Below, piece by piece: positions 25,577-36,700 of a stretch of DNA of 64,000 bases. The notes under the pieces were generated by a model, which worked only from the letters and a program-made list of their open reading frames with translations, did no database searches and was not told the origin of the DNA. The stretch covers positions 1 through 64,000 of the forward strand of contig JAUIKF010000022.1 in the NCBI GenBank assembly GCA_030430575.1, written 5' to 3'. Made by a program: the position numbers and the translations under genes. Numbering within the stretch: position 1 is the stretch's first letter; the number at the start of each line of letters is the position of its first letter. Source of the stretch: Bacteroidia bacterium. Its GTDB lineage: Bacteria; Bacteroidota; Bacteroidia; J057.

Positions 25577-26389
25577 ATGGATAGGCGATACATATATAAT
25601 GAAGATGAATTGCGCTTCGAGAATGAGGTGAAAAAGCTCAAGCTCAGGGCCCAATTTGGTATGCTGCTCGATGATGACCCCGAAGGATGTCCTAGGCGAG
25701 AAAATGAATGGCTCAATCATTTAGAGGCGTATGAGCAGGAATATGCAGATTATAACCGTGTAAAGGTGTATAGCTATATCGGCGAGCCAAGAGGAATCAA
25801 GCCTGCTGAATTGATCTCTCGGTATGAAATAGAGAAGGAGTTGGGCTATTTGACTGAATTATTGGCCTGTCATAATATCGAGGTGAGTACGATCTGTGAT
25901 GTGAATGAGAGAGAGTTTTATCGTTTTGTGACAGAAGATGTCATGCGGACAGAAATCCCCAATGTGCATGGAAATGGCCATGTTAGGCGGTTTGTCTATG
26001 AAGAATATTATCCCAATGACGTCTATGATGTCCAGGTCACGATAATAGATTTTTTCCAAAAATCCTTTAAAGGTGAATGGAAACTTCTTGAAGGTAAATT
26101 GGCCCCCAAAGTCCAAACCATCAAGCGTACTACGCTCCGCCGCACCAAGGTGCTCAACCGCCTCCGGAAATGGCTCGCTTTCTATGAGGAGATAGACCTC
26201 CATGATATCCGCTTTCAGAAAATTGAAGTGGAAGGACGGAAGGCCGTCGTTTCAGCCTATGTGCAGTATGATGCGGCCCTCGCAGTCGCTGGAGAATCTC
26301 ATGTAGGAGAGTGGTTTGCCAATTTTCAGCTCGCCCACGACGGGTGGGGGTATTGGTATATTACTGGGGTGTTTATTCCTGGGTTGTAG
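25577..26389 (+). CDS. Unrecognised 270-residue protein
   Basis: Not assigned to a family. The protein has no signal peptide or membrane helix and is acidic in its first third (MDRRYIYNEDELRFENEVKKLKLRAQFGMLLDDDPEG). A middle segment (EYYPNDVYDVQVTIIDFFQKSFKGEW) precedes the C-terminal part (DIRFQKIEVEGRKAVVSAYVQYDAALAVAGESHVGEWFANFQLAHDGWGYWYITGVFIPG), whose strand pattern could be an NTF2/SnoaL-like domain. It is a single gene between glpK (divergent) and a convergent protease. Codon use looks like the genome average, so it is probably a lineage gene rather than a recent arrival. Confidence 0.7.
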   Translation: MDRRYIYNEDELRFENEVKKLKLRAQFGMLLDDDPEGCPRRENEWLNHLEAYEQEYADYNRVKVYSYIGEPRGIKPAELISRYEIEKELGYLTELLACHNIEVSTICDVNEREFYRFVTEDVMRTEIPNVHGNGHVRRFVYEEYYPNDVYDVQVTIIDFFQKSFKGEWKLLEGKLAPKVQTIKRTTLRRTKVLNRLRKWLAFYEEIDLHDIRFQKIEVEGRKAVVSAYVQYDAALAVAGESHVGEWFANFQLAHDGWGYWYITGVFIPGL

Positions 26390-26419
26390 GAAGAAACCAT
26401 CTGGTTTTTGGTAATTTTG

Positions 26420-26511
26420 ATTGACGAATATCGAACAAGGATTGAAGAATTTAGATGGAAAAAGAAGCCTTCCCTTCAAAAATCCTTGTTTTCCAATCCT
26501 TGTTCTGCAAT
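26420..26511. repeat. Palindromic spacer repeat, ACAAGGATTG family, between convergent genes
   Basis: Left arm 26420-26452 (ATTGACGAATATCGAACAAGG...) pairs with right arm 26479-26511 (...CAATCCTTGTTCTGCAAT). Related copies occur at 43663-43755 and, as a half copy, at about 58325. Here it fits a bidirectional terminator. Confidence 0.65.
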
Positions 26512-26514
26512 CTC

Positions 26515-28590
26515 CTAATACAACTGCACCTTCTGCACATACTGACCACCTTCAAAGAGCCAGTGAACGAGGTATACCCCTGGAGGTGTGGCCTCCGTCC
26601 TGCGCCAGGTGTGTTTGAATTCTCCCCGCGCCGCTACTTCATGATACACCTGCCCCACCAGCTTGCCGCTGATGTCATATACAGCAATGCTCATCATCCC
26701 AGAACGCGCTAGATCTGCACTGAAGTAAACCAAGTCTTTGGCCGGGTTAGGATGGGGAAGGTTGACCACCCCCCAGTCATAGTCAAATGCTTCATCAATG
26801 GCGACGCCATTGGTACCAGGTATGGTCACCTTGATGATATCTGATTTGGAGCATCCAAAGGTATCTGTCCCTGTAACCATGTAGGTCGTGGTCTGCATAG
26901 GACCTACTATAGGATTCTGAACAGTGTCAGGGGAATTAAAGCCCGTATTAGGCGTCCACTTCCAGTAAACGGCTGTATTGGTGACGACATTGAGTTGAAC
27001 CGTTGTGTTAGGCGGGTTGATCGTCACATCGGGACCCGCCGATACGAGGGGAGGGATGACCACATTCACTGTAATGGTATCTTGCGCTGTACAGCCAGAA
27101 GTGTCGGTAGCTGTGACAAAGTACGTCGTTGAATTTACCCCAAAAAAGGTTGGATTGGCTGTATTGGGATTGGTGAGACCAGAAGTAGGTGACCAGCGAA
27201 TATCGGTACTTGGATCACTAGAGGTTGCATTCAATTGCGCACTGGTACCTACACAGGCATTGACATCTGGTCCCGCTGTGACCGTCCCCGCAGCGCTGAC
27301 GATAATGTTGACTTGCTTTGAGAATTGATGCGTACCAAAAGAATTATTGGTGATCAACGTCACCGTATATGTCCCAGAAGCAGCATACTTATGGATGGGG
27401 TTTCTGGTACTGGCCGACCCTCCGTCCCCAAATGTCCAAAACCAAGTACTAGGAAGGTTTTGGGAGTTGTCGAGGAAACGAATGTTTCCATCACAACTGA
27501 AGGTATCTTCTAACACGAAATCACTGATCGGTGCTGCCGTAGGCGCAGCACACACAGTAGAATTCAGTAAATTGGCTCTCCGGGTAGCATTGGCGAGGAC
27601 AGCCTTCATCCGTGTTTTCTGATCCTGGGTGAAAATATTGAAGCAGGCATCATTCGAATAATCCATGTAGTTCTGCACCATGTCCACAGTGTTACATGAT
27701 ACATGCGTAGACGGGCAGCCATAATTGGGATCATCTGATGCAGGGGTATCCATACAGAAATCATCTATTCCACAACCTCCATCTCCCCAAATGTGGATCA
27801 AGCCCAGCCAGTGACCTACCTCATGGGTGGCTGTACGGCCCAGATGGAATGGAGAACTCACTTGTCCTACTCGGCCAAAATAGACTGGAGCGATTACTAC
27901 GCCATCTGTAGAAGCTCCGCCCCCTCCTCCAATACCTGGAAGGCCAGAACCACTTGGCGGTTGGGCAAATCCCAAAATCCCACCAGTAATAGGGGCGACC
28001 CACATGTTGAGGTACCGCTCTGGGTCCCAGTAGGTCTGGGGTTTGATCTGATTATTGATCTGGTTGATTCGCCATGGCGGTGCAGGAGCACCAATGGAAT
28101 TGCGATCCACGCGGTTAATGCCTAATTCTGGAAGCACATTCCCTGCTGTATCAAAATAAGCCAGACAAAATTCGATTTCTACATCCGCCCCGTCGGGGTG
28201 GTTGTTGAAGCCTGCTGTACCTGCCATGCGGCGATAGTCCTCATTGAGGATATCAATCTGCGAGTGAACTTGAGCCAGAGATATATTGTTTCCTGTCCCC
28301 ACAGCTTCGCCGTTGTGGATGACATGTACAATGACGGGAATCGTCTCGACTACACGGGCTCCAGTCTGCGGCGTCCGCTGTTGCTCGGCGATCTTGTCTT
28401 GAAGCCAAGCTTCAAATTCCTCGCGGGTCTCCATATTGGGGTACTGCTGTCGCCGCATCGCCTCAGACTGCTCCGTCGCGCACCGGATCGTGCCGTCATT
28501 GGGATTTACTTCAAAAGGGGGGATCGTTTGTTGTGCAAGCAAAAATGGCCCTGTAATAAGCAAGAGCGCCAAAAACGTAAAAAGTCTCAT
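26515..28590 (-). CDS. Secreted M43 (pappalysin-type) metalloprotease with PKD, Ig-like repeats and T9SS C-terminal domain
   Basis: A 691-residue exported protease. Signal peptide 1-20 (MRLFTFLALLLITGPFLLAQ), pro-region, M43 catalytic domain with HEVGHWLGLIH (His256, Glu257, His260, His266), acidic calcium-site-like DDFCMDTP and Met-turn NYMDYSND. These are followed by a PKD domain (about 350-430), two Ig-like repeats ending in TTTYMVTGTDTFGC, and a T9SS type A domain (HPNPAKDLVYFS...PGVYLVHWLFEGGQYVQKVQLY). Its catalytic domain is clearly paralogous to that of the giant protease at 1658-7189. It belongs to the M43 family, whose members include cytophagalysin and ulilysin. It forms a tandem with the following subtilase gene. 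Confidence 0.92.
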   Translation of the reverse strand: MRLFTFLALLLITGPFLLAQQTIPPFEVNPNDGTIRCATEQSEAMRRQQYPNMETREEFEAWLQDKIAEQQRTPQTGARVVETIPVIVHVIHNGEAVGTGNNISLAQVHSQIDILNEDYRRMAGTAGFNNHPDGADVEIEFCLAYFDTAGNVLPELGINRVDRNSIGAPAPPWRINQINNQIKPQTYWDPERYLNMWVAPITGGILGFAQPPSGSGLPGIGGGGGASTDGVVIAPVYFGRVGQVSSPFHLGRTATHEVGHWLGLIHIWGDGGCGIDDFCMDTPASDDPNYGCPSTHVSCNTVDMVQNYMDYSNDACFNIFTQDQKTRMKAVLANATRRANLLNSTVCAAPTAAPISDFVLEDTFSCDGNIRFLDNSQNLPSTWFWTFGDGGSASTRNPIHKYAASGTYTVTLITNNSFGTHQFSKQVNIIVSAAGTVTAGPDVNACVGTSAQLNATSSDPSTDIRWSPTSGLTNPNTANPTFFGVNSTTYFVTATDTSGCTAQDTITVNVVIPPLVSAGPDVTINPPNTTVQLNVVTNTAVYWKWTPNTGFNSPDTVQNPIVGPMQTTTYMVTGTDTFGCSKSDIIKVTIPGTNGVAIDEAFDYDWGVVNLPHPNPAKDLVYFSADLARSGMMSIAVYDISGKLVGQVYHEVAARGEFKHTWRRTEATPPGVYLVHWLFEGGQYVQKVQLY

Positions 28591-28671
28591 GTTTAGAATA
28601 GAAATAGTTAGTTAAGTAAAAAGTGTAGCTGTAATATATTTGGATGCTAAAGGGGACAAAAACTTTTACCC

Positions 28672-30759
28672 CTATCGATAAATCGCCATTTTTTGTGCCC
28701 ATCGTTCCCTCCCCATTTCCCAAACAACGATATATATCCCGAAAGGAAGTGTCGCGGGTGCGTCAGATGACACGTTAAATTGGCCTGGGAATATTTCTCC
28801 TGAGAAAATAGACTGAATGCGTTTACCTTCTACTGAATACAAGGAAATATCCATTTCCCCTACTTTATGAACTGTTGCATGTAAGTGCCATACTTGCCGT
28901 TGCTGATCGTAGCGAATCGGTGCCACTGCTACTAGCGAAGAAGCCAAAGCATGTTCTATGGAAATCGTATTTAACACCTTTACCAAGACACTATCTGAAT
29001 GGGTACATCCTTCTACACTTTTTCCTGTCAAAACATACCAGGTCGTACTATCGGGACTGGTTTTGGGATTTAGGATAAAAGGGTTGGGAAATAAATCGTT
29101 TCCTGGGGACCAAGTGTAGTTCAACGCATTTCCACTACCTCCCAAAGTGGCAGAATCCCCTACATTGATCGTCTGGTCAAGGCCTGCGTTTACAAGGGGA
29201 CTGGGTGCCAAAGTGACTTGTAATTGCTGGCTACTAGAATCTCTGCCAAAAGCATTTTCTACCACCAACGAAATCGTATAGCTTCCCGATGCCCCAAAAT
29301 AAAAAATAGGGTCCGGGAGATTGGATTGCTGCCCATGACTGGTGGTCCAACTCCAGGTATCTGGGCAGGCTGTGAGGCTGTCTCTCAGATAAATAGCTGG
29401 CAGCCCCACACTGTCACAGGCGACGGTGTCTGCCATCAGAAAATTGGCATGCGGCGCAGCCGTTTGTTGTAACAGCGCCAATGTCGCCGCAGCATCTATG
29501 CGCCCAGCGCCTAGTCCTCCTGCAGCCGCTGGATTCAGGGCGTCGATATTGACACATCCTGCTTTTAACAAAGTTTCTGCTTCAGATGAAGTAAGACAGG
29601 GATTGGCGGCAAGCATAAGCCCTAGCAAGCCCGAGACGATGGGCGTAGCCTGGGAACTCCCGCTCAGGAGGCTATAGCTAGATTTCAGTGTCACGCTAGG
29701 GACTGTACTGCGAATGCTCAAAGCTGGCGCGCATACGTCCACATGGCGATTGTGGGTACAGATACTGGCTTTTAGGTCATTGGCATCTGTGCCTGCGACA
29801 CTGATGACGTGGGCAAAAGAGGCAGGATACTCATACGTCGTATCGTTGGTGGCGGGGTTGGTATCGCCGGGGCCGTTGCCTGCGGCAGCGACGAGGAGGA
29901 TGTCCAGCTCATGAGCGACTCGCATCAGGGCTTCGCCTGTAGCCAGATACTCTGTCCCGCCAAAGGACATATTGATGATGTCAGCGTGGTTGATGATGGC
30001 GTAGTCTACGGCTCGGAGGGCCGTACTGAAGGGGTAGCTATCACTCCCCCCGATATCTGAAGCCGCCTTGACAGGCATCAGTTGACAGGTAAAGCCGAGA
30101 CTCGCAATGCCTTTGGCATTGTGGGTAGTGGCTGAAGCGCAGCCAGCGACATGACTTCCATGACGGAATGTGCGGTGGATGGGATTGGGGTCATTGTCAT
30201 TGTCGCCGATATCCCAACCCTGCCAGTCGTCGACAAAGCCGTTGCGGTCATTGTCGATGCCGTCATTGGGAATCTCGCCTGGATTCTCCCAAATATTGTC
30301 TGCCAGGTCTTCATGAGTGGTCAATACGCCATTGTCGACAATCGCAATGACGACGTGATCGGCGCCTTGACTCAGGTCCCAGGCTTCGGGGGCACGGACG
30401 ATATTGAGGTGATATAAGGCGGTGCTGTCATAATCATCTGGGACAAAATGGCTGTAGACAAACGGGATTTGCTCTACATACACTACCTCTGGTAGGTGGA
30501 CTAGCTTTTCCACTAATTCCCCTGTAAGGGTAATTTCTCCAAAGGTCAATTCATATATGTCATCGAGTAGCGGATGTTGAGTAATAAATGCAGGAGAAAT
30601 GCGACTTACTTCATACCTTGTGACGAGGTCATCAAGGGCGTCAATAGTCTCCCCTGGTTGAAATTTAAGGTATAGTCTTCCTGGTACATAGGGTTGCTGT
30701 CCCAACAAATTGGCACAACACATAAATCCGATAATTACTAACCAGAAAAACCGTTGCAT
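28672..30759 (-). CDS. Secreted subtilisin-like serine protease (S8) with PKD-type domains and T9SS-like C-terminus
   Basis: A 695-residue exported subtilase. Signal peptide 1-21, inhibitor-like pro-domain (GRLYLKFQPGETIDALDD) to about 110, then the catalytic triad Asp142 (IAIVDNGV), His200 (RHGSHVAG) and Ser369 (LSGSSQATP). An acidic Asn/Asp insert (NDGIDNDRNGFVDDWQGWDIGDNDND, in parts) between Asp and His is typical of Bacteroidota subtilases. A PKD domain, an Ig-like domain (NAGLDQTINVGDSATLGGSG) and a C-terminal beta domain ending WAQKMAIYR follow; the last resembles a T9SS sorting domain, although less canonical. It probably acts with the adjacent M43 protease in extracellular proteolysis. 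Confidence 0.9.
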   Translation of the reverse strand: MQRFFWLVIIGFMCCANLLGQQPYVPGRLYLKFQPGETIDALDDLVTRYEVSRISPAFITQHPLLDDIYELTFGEITLTGELVEKLVHLPEVVYVEQIPFVYSHFVPDDYDSTALYHLNIVRAPEAWDLSQGADHVVIAIVDNGVLTTHEDLADNIWENPGEIPNDGIDNDRNGFVDDWQGWDIGDNDNDPNPIHRTFRHGSHVAGCASATTHNAKGIASLGFTCQLMPVKAASDIGGSDSYPFSTALRAVDYAIINHADIINMSFGGTEYLATGEALMRVAHELDILLVAAAGNGPGDTNPATNDTTYEYPASFAHVISVAGTDANDLKASICTHNRHVDVCAPALSIRSTVPSVTLKSSYSLLSGSSQATPIVSGLLGLMLAANPCLTSSEAETLLKAGCVNIDALNPAAAGGLGAGRIDAAATLALLQQTAAPHANFLMADTVACDSVGLPAIYLRDSLTACPDTWSWTTSHGQQSNLPDPIFYFGASGSYTISLVVENAFGRDSSSQQLQVTLAPSPLVNAGLDQTINVGDSATLGGSGNALNYTWSPGNDLFPNPFILNPKTSPDSTTWYVLTGKSVEGCTHSDSVLVKVLNTISIEHALASSLVAVAPIRYDQQRQVWHLHATVHKVGEMDISLYSVEGKRIQSIFSGEIFPGQFNVSSDAPATLPFGIYIVVWEMGRERWAQKMAIYR

Positions 30760-30968
30760 AAATATTTACTTAGGAAATAAAAGATTATTAATCAGTCAAT
30801 TTATCAATCAATAATCTCTAAACTTGCAACCTCGTCATTTGTCTATAAGTCTGTAAATATAGGTATTCTAATTTTGAATGATAGGACAGCTTTTTATTCA
30901 AAATTCCTTTATTCAAAATTCAACATTAGCTATTCCTCATTGATCATTCAAAATTCATAATTACCCCA
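30760..30968. other. Divergent spacer with two palindrome families
   Basis: The 209-bp spacer between the subtilase and ABC ATPase starts holds an AATCAATAAT-family hairpin at 30782-30817 (AGATTATTA facing its complement) and an ATTCAAAATT-family palindrome at 30869-30962, whose right side is duplicated. The latter ends 6 bp before the ABC ATPase ATG. No gene was found. Confidence 0.6.
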
Positions 30969-31676
30969 ATGGCAGATCCAATTATCAAGCTTGAGCATCT
31001 TCGTCGGACCTACAAGATGGGTTCAGAAGTCATCAACGCCCTCAATGATGTCTCGCTGGACATTTACCCCAACCAATACCTAGCGATCATGGGGCCATCA
31101 GGCTCTGGTAAGTCTACCCTGATGAATATATTGGGCTGTCTCGACTCTCCTTCCAAAGGGAGGTATTACCTTAATGGAGTAGAGGTGAGCACAATGGGGG
31201 ATGCAGAACTGGCGTACACCCGCAATAAGGAAATTGGGTTTGTCTTTCAGACATTTAACCTGCTCTCGCGGTCGACAGCACTTGAGAATGTGGCGTTGCC
31301 ACTTGTGTATGCAGGGATGAGCAAAAATGCACGCCTGGATCGTGCGGCTGAAGTCCTCGAAAGCGTTGGTCTTGGCGACCGGATGGACCATAAGCCCAAT
31401 GAACTCTCTGGGGGGCAGCGCCAGCGCGTGGCTGTAGGCCGTGCCTTGGTAAATAGCCCTTCCATCATCTTGGCAGATGAGCCGACTGGAAACCTCGACT
31501 CCAAGACTTCATATGAAATCATGGCCCTTTTTGACGATTTGCATGCGGCGGGGAATACGATTATCTTGGTGACACACGAAGAAGATATCGCTCAGTATGC
31601 ACAGACAATTGTGCGCTTGAGAGATGGCGATATCGAAGTCATCGAAACCAATGAAAATCGTCGAGTCACTAAATGA
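30969..31676 (+). CDS. ABC transporter ATP-binding protein (MacB/LolD type)
   Basis: A 235-residue nucleotide-binding protein with Walker [10 protein letters not shown] (42-50), a Q-loop VFQTFNLL, signature [15 protein letters not shown] (about 144-158), Walker [13 protein letters not shown] and H-loop [21 protein letters not shown] at the start and the [10 protein letters not shown] form place it in the MacB/LolD/FtsE-like group that drives macrolide/lipoprotein/peptide export permeases. No permease gene is adjacent, so its partner must be elsewhere. It overlaps the next gene by 4 bp. Confidence 0.9.
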   Translation: MADPIIKLEHLRRTYKMGSEVINALNDVSLDIYPNQYLAIMGPSGSGKSTLMNILGCLDSPSKGRYYLNGVEVSTMGDAELAYTRNKEIGFVFQTFNLLSRSTALENVALPLVYAGMSKNARLDRAAEVLESVGLGDRMDHKPNELSGGQRQRVAVGRALVNSPSIILADEPTGNLDSKTSYEIMALFDDLHAAGNTIILVTHEEDIAQYAQTIVRLRDGDIEVIETNENRRVTK

Positions 31677-32413
31677 TCCGCTCCAGTAAAAAGCCCCCAA
31701 CATTTATTGAAGTAAAAGGAATCCAAATTCCATGCAGGTGTGTCGCTGCTAAAAATAGGCAGATTCGCCTTTCTTTTCCGCCAAATTTTTCTGGGGTTCA
31801 GTTGTCCCTACCTGGCGGTAAGTTCACAGTTGACGCGCAGGCATTTGTGCGTGAAAAAGCGAATTGGATTCACAAACACTATATGGCCCGGATGGCGCAT
31901 GAGAATCAACGCCACCAATTTTTCCAACAGCTTGACGATCACGAAGTGCTGTATATGGGGAAAAGGCTGAAGCTTGTTTTCAAAGAAGGGCGGAGCCGAA
32001 AAGTACAGCTTGACGGTCAGCAAATTGTCATTCAGCATTTGGCAGGGGATATGGCCAATGGACATCACCAACTGGTGTATAGCGGATTTCGCACCTTAGC
32101 CAAAAATCATCTCCATAACCGAACCATTGAACTGGCCGAGGCTACAGATTCATCTATCAAAGCCATTCGCGTCAAAGACCTCAAAAGTAAATGGGGGAGT
32201 TGCAGTTCATTAACCAATATCAACCTGAATTGGCACCTCATTTTTTTGCCTACTGAACTGATTGACTATGTCATCATTCACGAGCTCATGCACCTTCGTG
32301 AAATGAACCACAGCCCAGCTTACTGGGCGGAAGTGGCGAAATATTGCCCCGACTATAAGGTCAAGCGAAAGCAGGTCAAGGAATATGGATGGGTGATTGG
32401 AATTTTTGGCTAA
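31673..32413 (+). CDS. YgjP-like (DUF45) M48-type metallopeptidase domain protein
   Basis: A 246-residue cytoplasmic protein of the YgjP/DUF45 family. The zinc motif [16 protein letters not shown] begins near residue 203, preceded by the family signature [26 protein letters not shown]45 proteins are SprT/WLM-like putative metallopeptidases, often found with restriction systems or on their own. It starts inside the ABC ATPase gene (ATGA overlap), so the two are co-translated, but no functional link is known. Confidence 0.88.
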   Translation: MIRSSKKPPTFIEVKGIQIPCRCVAAKNRQIRLSFPPNFSGVQLSLPGGKFTVDAQAFVREKANWIHKHYMARMAHENQRHQFFQQLDDHEVLYMGKRLKLVFKEGRSRKVQLDGQQIVIQHLAGDMANGHHQLVYSGFRTLAKNHLHNRTIELAEATDSSIKAIRVKDLKSKWGSCSSLTNINLNWHLIFLPTELIDYVIIHELMHLREMNHSPAYWAEVAKYCPDYKVKRKQVKEYGWVIGIFG

Positions 32414-32585
32414 AGTAGGGAGGTTAGGGTTCTACCCTTTATCATCCGTTGCGCCTAAATTTTTGAGTTACGCTTTGAGCCGCTCAATTTCTTGGAGGGT
32501 CATAGTTGTTTTTCCTTATTCAATATACGAACGAAACGCCTTTAGGCCAAATTCTATTCCCAGATAGTATGTATATTGGGCCCCT
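32414..32585. other. Short spacer, no gene recognised
   Basis: The 172-bp spacer has a small AGGGT-TCT-ACCCT hairpin at about 32428-32440 after the DUF45 gene. On the minus strand around 32465-32510 there is an 11-codon frame (MTLQEIERLKA) ending in a stop, which looks like a gene remnant at most. Confidence 0.3.
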
Positions 32586-33701
32586 ATGAACGAATTTGAC
32601 GAAATACGTCCTTATCGTGACCACGAAGTACCGGAAGTGATGGCGCGCTTGATGAGAGAACCGCTCATTTTCAAGTTGATGGATTATTTGTTTCCCGAGC
32701 TGAGTGAGGTAGAATTGATCAAAATGGCGAAGCAAGTCAAAACCATCCGTGACTTGCAAGTCATCTTTTCTCGTCGGGCGATCAAGAACATCACAGCACG
32801 TACCTCAGATGGTATTACCTGTAGCGGATTTGAACATTTTTCCAATACCTCTCAATCCCTCATTGTCTCCAACCATAGGGATATCATCCTCGATTCTGCC
32901 TTGCTTAATGTAGCCCGAATAGACTATGGCTTGCAGACACTGGAATCAGGCACGGGAGATAATTTGATGATGTCGCCAGTCGTTGCAGCGTTGATGTTGC
33001 TAAATCGGACATTTGTCATACACCGTAGCCTGAGTGGCCGCAAGCTAGTCACCTATTCTCAGCGCCTATCTCGCTATATCCGCTATCAGATTACCCAAAA
33101 CAACACCTCCATCTGGATTGCCCAGCGCAATGGTCGCACCAAAGACGGGATCGATCAAACCGATACGGCATTGCTCAAATTATTTAACATGTCAGCGGAT
33201 GATTTTGTAGAAGGGTTTTTGGAATTAAATCTGCTGCCCATGGCCATTTCCTATGAATATGATCCTTGTGATACATGGAAGGCATATGAGCGGTATTTGA
33301 AGGCGACAGGTGGGTATGAAAAAAATAAGAAAGATGATTTCAAAAGTATGATGGCGGGTGTGACTGATTATAAGGGGAAAATGCATATCGCTATCGGTGA
33401 GCCTATCAAGGAGGAGCTATATACATTGGGAGAAATCGTGAATAAAAATGAGCGTTTTCGCGCCTTCGCTGACCTGATGGATCAGCGCATCCATTCCCTC
33501 TACCAAAAGCACCCAGTTCACTATATCGCAGCTGATATTCGGGCGAATACCGCTCAATATGAAGCACATTATTCTGCGGATGAAAAGGCTGCCTTTGAAG
33601 CCTATATCCAGAAGCGGATAGGTCCGCTAGCAGGCGACCAAGATCACATCCGCTCACTATTCTTGGACATCTATGCCAATCCTGTGGCAAAATTATCGTA
33701 A
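32586..33701 (+). CDS. Glycerol-phosphate acyltransferase family protein (PlsC/PlsB-like)
   Basis: A 371-residue acyltransferase. The four family blocks can be read: SNHRDIILDS (catalytic-motif variant in which the Asp falls six residues after His rather than five), NRTFVIHR, WIAQRNGRTKDG and LLPMAISYEY. Such enzymes acylate glycerol-3-phosphate or lysophospholipids at the cytoplasmic face of the inner membrane. It has no transmembrane helix. The gene ends 9 bp before a giant AsmA-like gene, indicating a two-gene operon for envelope lipid synthesis and transport (inference). Confidence 0.78.
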   Translation: MNEFDEIRPYRDHEVPEVMARLMREPLIFKLMDYLFPELSEVELIKMAKQVKTIRDLQVIFSRRAIKNITARTSDGITCSGFEHFSNTSQSLIVSNHRDIILDSALLNVARIDYGLQTLESGTGDNLMMSPVVAALMLLNRTFVIHRSLSGRKLVTYSQRLSRYIRYQITQNNTSIWIAQRNGRTKDGIDQTDTALLKLFNMSADDFVEGFLELNLLPMAISYEYDPCDTWKAYERYLKATGGYEKNKKDDFKSMMAGVTDYKGKMHIAIGEPIKEELYTLGEIVNKNERFRAFADLMDQRIHSLYQKHPVHYIAADIRANTAQYEAHYSADEKAAFEAYIQKRIGPLAGDQDHIRSLFLDIYANPVAKLS

Positions 33702-33710
33702 TATCGATAT

Positions 33711-36700
33711 ATGGCGCTTAGCAAACCTTGGCGACGCGTATTTTGGATAGCTGCTGTTATCCTGTTGATACTATTAAGTGTTCAGGTGTATGCCTTCTTT
33801 TATTTAGGCCCTACCCTGGCAGGCCGCCTCAGTAAGCAGATTCACGAGGCGAGCCAAGGTGTCTATTGGGTTGAAAGTAAAGATGCTAACCTGAACCTGT
33901 TCAACGGGTCACTTGTGCTAAGGGATTTTAGCATGAAGCCCGATACCTCCCGTCACCAACAGCTCTCCCAGGAAGGTAAGGCTACTGCCAACCTCTATCA
34001 TGTCGAGATTCCTCGCCTCAGCATTCAAGGGATGAGTGTATATGATGCACTCAAGACCAAAAAGCTGGACATCACCAGGTTGCAAGTGGAAAGACCAGAG
34101 ATCCAGCTTGTCCACCAGCCTCTCCTAAAACGAGCACCTACCGATAGCTTCCGCATAAAAAACCTCTACTCTCTTACCAATGGGTACCTCACCTCTCTGA
34201 GCATTGCCAGCCTCGAAGTCCGCCACGGTACCTTTCGCTTCAATCCCCAACGCCAGTTCAGCCAAAATGCCTTTGCTGCGCGGGAGATTTCTCTTAAAAT
34301 CAAAAACTTCCAGCTAGACTCTGCGGCGAGCTTTCAAGTAGATAGGTCATTTTATGCAGAAGAAATAGAATTAGGGGTCGACATTCGCAATTATTCTTTT
34401 GTGACACCAGATAGTGCTTATGAAATCCGAATTGGCAATATCGGCTTATCGACGACAAAAAATGAGGCATTTGCGTCCAATATTCATGTAAAACCCAGGT
34501 TTCAGAAATTCGCGACGTACCGATTTGAAGGCAAGTCCATTCCTCCAACGGCAGAACTTGAAGTGCCCAAACTGCTGCTTACAGGCGTAGATTTTGGGGA
34601 AATATATTTTGATCGGGTAGTCAACCTGGATGGGCTAAAGGTCGATCAACCCAGGCTTCGGCTTACGGGTACCCAGAAAGAAAAGCCTTTTGCCACGAAC
34701 CGCCGCCCACCCAGCCTATATGAGCTGTACCCCAAACTTAAACCCTACCTAAAAGGCATTTCTGTAAATGAGGTGGAAGTATCTCAAGGAGAGATTTGGA
34801 AGAAAGCGATGATAGATGACACTTTGCACCAGGCGTCGCTGCAAGGCATAGAAATTTCCCTCCGAAATTTTCAACTCGACTCTATCGCAAAGCAGCGGCT
34901 CTTGCAAGCTGAAGATATACGCCTTGAAGTCAAGAAATATGACTTCCGTGTAGGCGATGATGCCTACCGCATCAATGGCAAGAACCTATGGCTTTCCACC
35001 CAAAGTCAATTTCTCCTCGCAGACAGCCTTCGGCTTATCCCAGGCCCTAATGCCATGCGTGCCAGCCGTGGCAAGCCCCAAGTCTATGAAGCATTTCTCC
35101 CGATGTTTGTGATCGAAGGAGTCGATGCAAGCCGTACCTACTTTGAACGGGTGTTGGATGTAAACAAAATTCACTTAGGGGGGCCTACGTTTAAACTCAC
35201 CAACTATCCGCACGTCGAACGCGAGCAGGTAAGTGAATTGGCTCAAGCAGACTTTTATGACCTGATCTCTTCTTCACTCAATTCACTTCTTGTCAGAGAC
35301 TTGGAGCTGGAGGAAGGGGAGTTCCTATTTAACCTAGACAATGATCGCAGTCGCAATGCCTTTGAAGCAAAGGACATATCTGTCCAGGTGATCAACTTTC
35401 GCCTGGACTCTACTACCCGCAAGCTGGCCCAACAGCCCTTCTACGCTGATGACATCAGCGTTCAGATGAATGTCCAGGACTATTCCATTATGGCCCCCGA
35501 TAGCAACCATCAGATGACCATCGGGAAACTAGGGATTTCTACCCAGGACTCTGTCATCTTCGCTGAAGGGATTTCCGTGCGGCCTACGCCAAGGGCCAGG
35601 GCAATTCCCGATAGCCTCAAGCCAAATCTCTACGAGATGGACGTTCCCAAATTTCAATTGAAGGGCCTCAGTACGTTGGAGCTTTATCTTGAAAAAACAC
35701 TTTCTCTCCAGGAAGTCCGGATAGAACGCCCACTGGTTCGATTTGATACGTATGCTGCTTATCGGAAAGACACGTTCGCTTTTCAACCCGAAAATTTACA
35801 CCAACTTATAGTTGATTACATTTCCATTTTGTCAGTCGATCGATTGGTATTGGAAAATGGGACTTATCATCAAACGATTCACAGCCCTGATACAAGTTTG
35901 GGAATCACCTTGCCAGCCGTCTGGCTGGAACTGACGGAGTTTTGGCTAGACTCGATGACGGTCATGGGACCAGACAACCTTTTATTCGCAAAAGAAATTC
36001 AAGCGAAAGTAAAAGGGATTCAACAAAACCTGGATAGCCTATACGTCTTGCAGATAGGCGAATGGGGGCTGTCAACCCAGGAGCGTACCTTCTACATGAA
36101 TGGGGTAGAGCTCTACTCAGAAGATGAGGATTTCATCCTTGACAATATGTACGAGGCGACTATCCCTCATTTGCGTATCGCGGGGATGGAAGCCTACGAA
36201 GCGATCGTAGACCGCGAGTTAAATGTCGACAGCATTCTCATTCAGCGACCCGAGCTGATGATGACCAATTATCCGGTGGTTCAGAAGGAAAAACTGGACT
36301 CCCTGGCGCAGTCAGATTTGTATAGCTTGATTTCTGGTTACCTGAAGTCTCTTCAGGTAGGGAGCCTCCAAGTGGCAGATGGGAGCTTCAAGTTTCGCGA
36401 TGAAGCAGAAGGGCTAGACCGTGACTTCACGGCAGATGAGCTATCTGTCCAGATCTCCAACTTTCGCCTCGACTCTGCCGCTCAGCGTCAGACAAATAAT
36501 CCTTTCTACGCCGATGATATTGCCGCCAACCTCAATATCAATCATTATCAATTTATCCTACCTGATAGCAGTTATATTTTTCAGGCAGGCCGTATCGGGG
36601 TCTCAACAGGCGGTGCGGGCATTGAGGTGGATAGTATTCGCCTCATTCCCCTAAAAGTTGAAGGGCAAGGAGCGGATGTGTTGATCCCTCGATTGCAATT

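Noticed and set aside
32465-32510. Eleven-codon minus-strand frame (MTLQEIERLKA)
   Set aside because: Too short and isolated to support as a gene; could be chance or a remnant.
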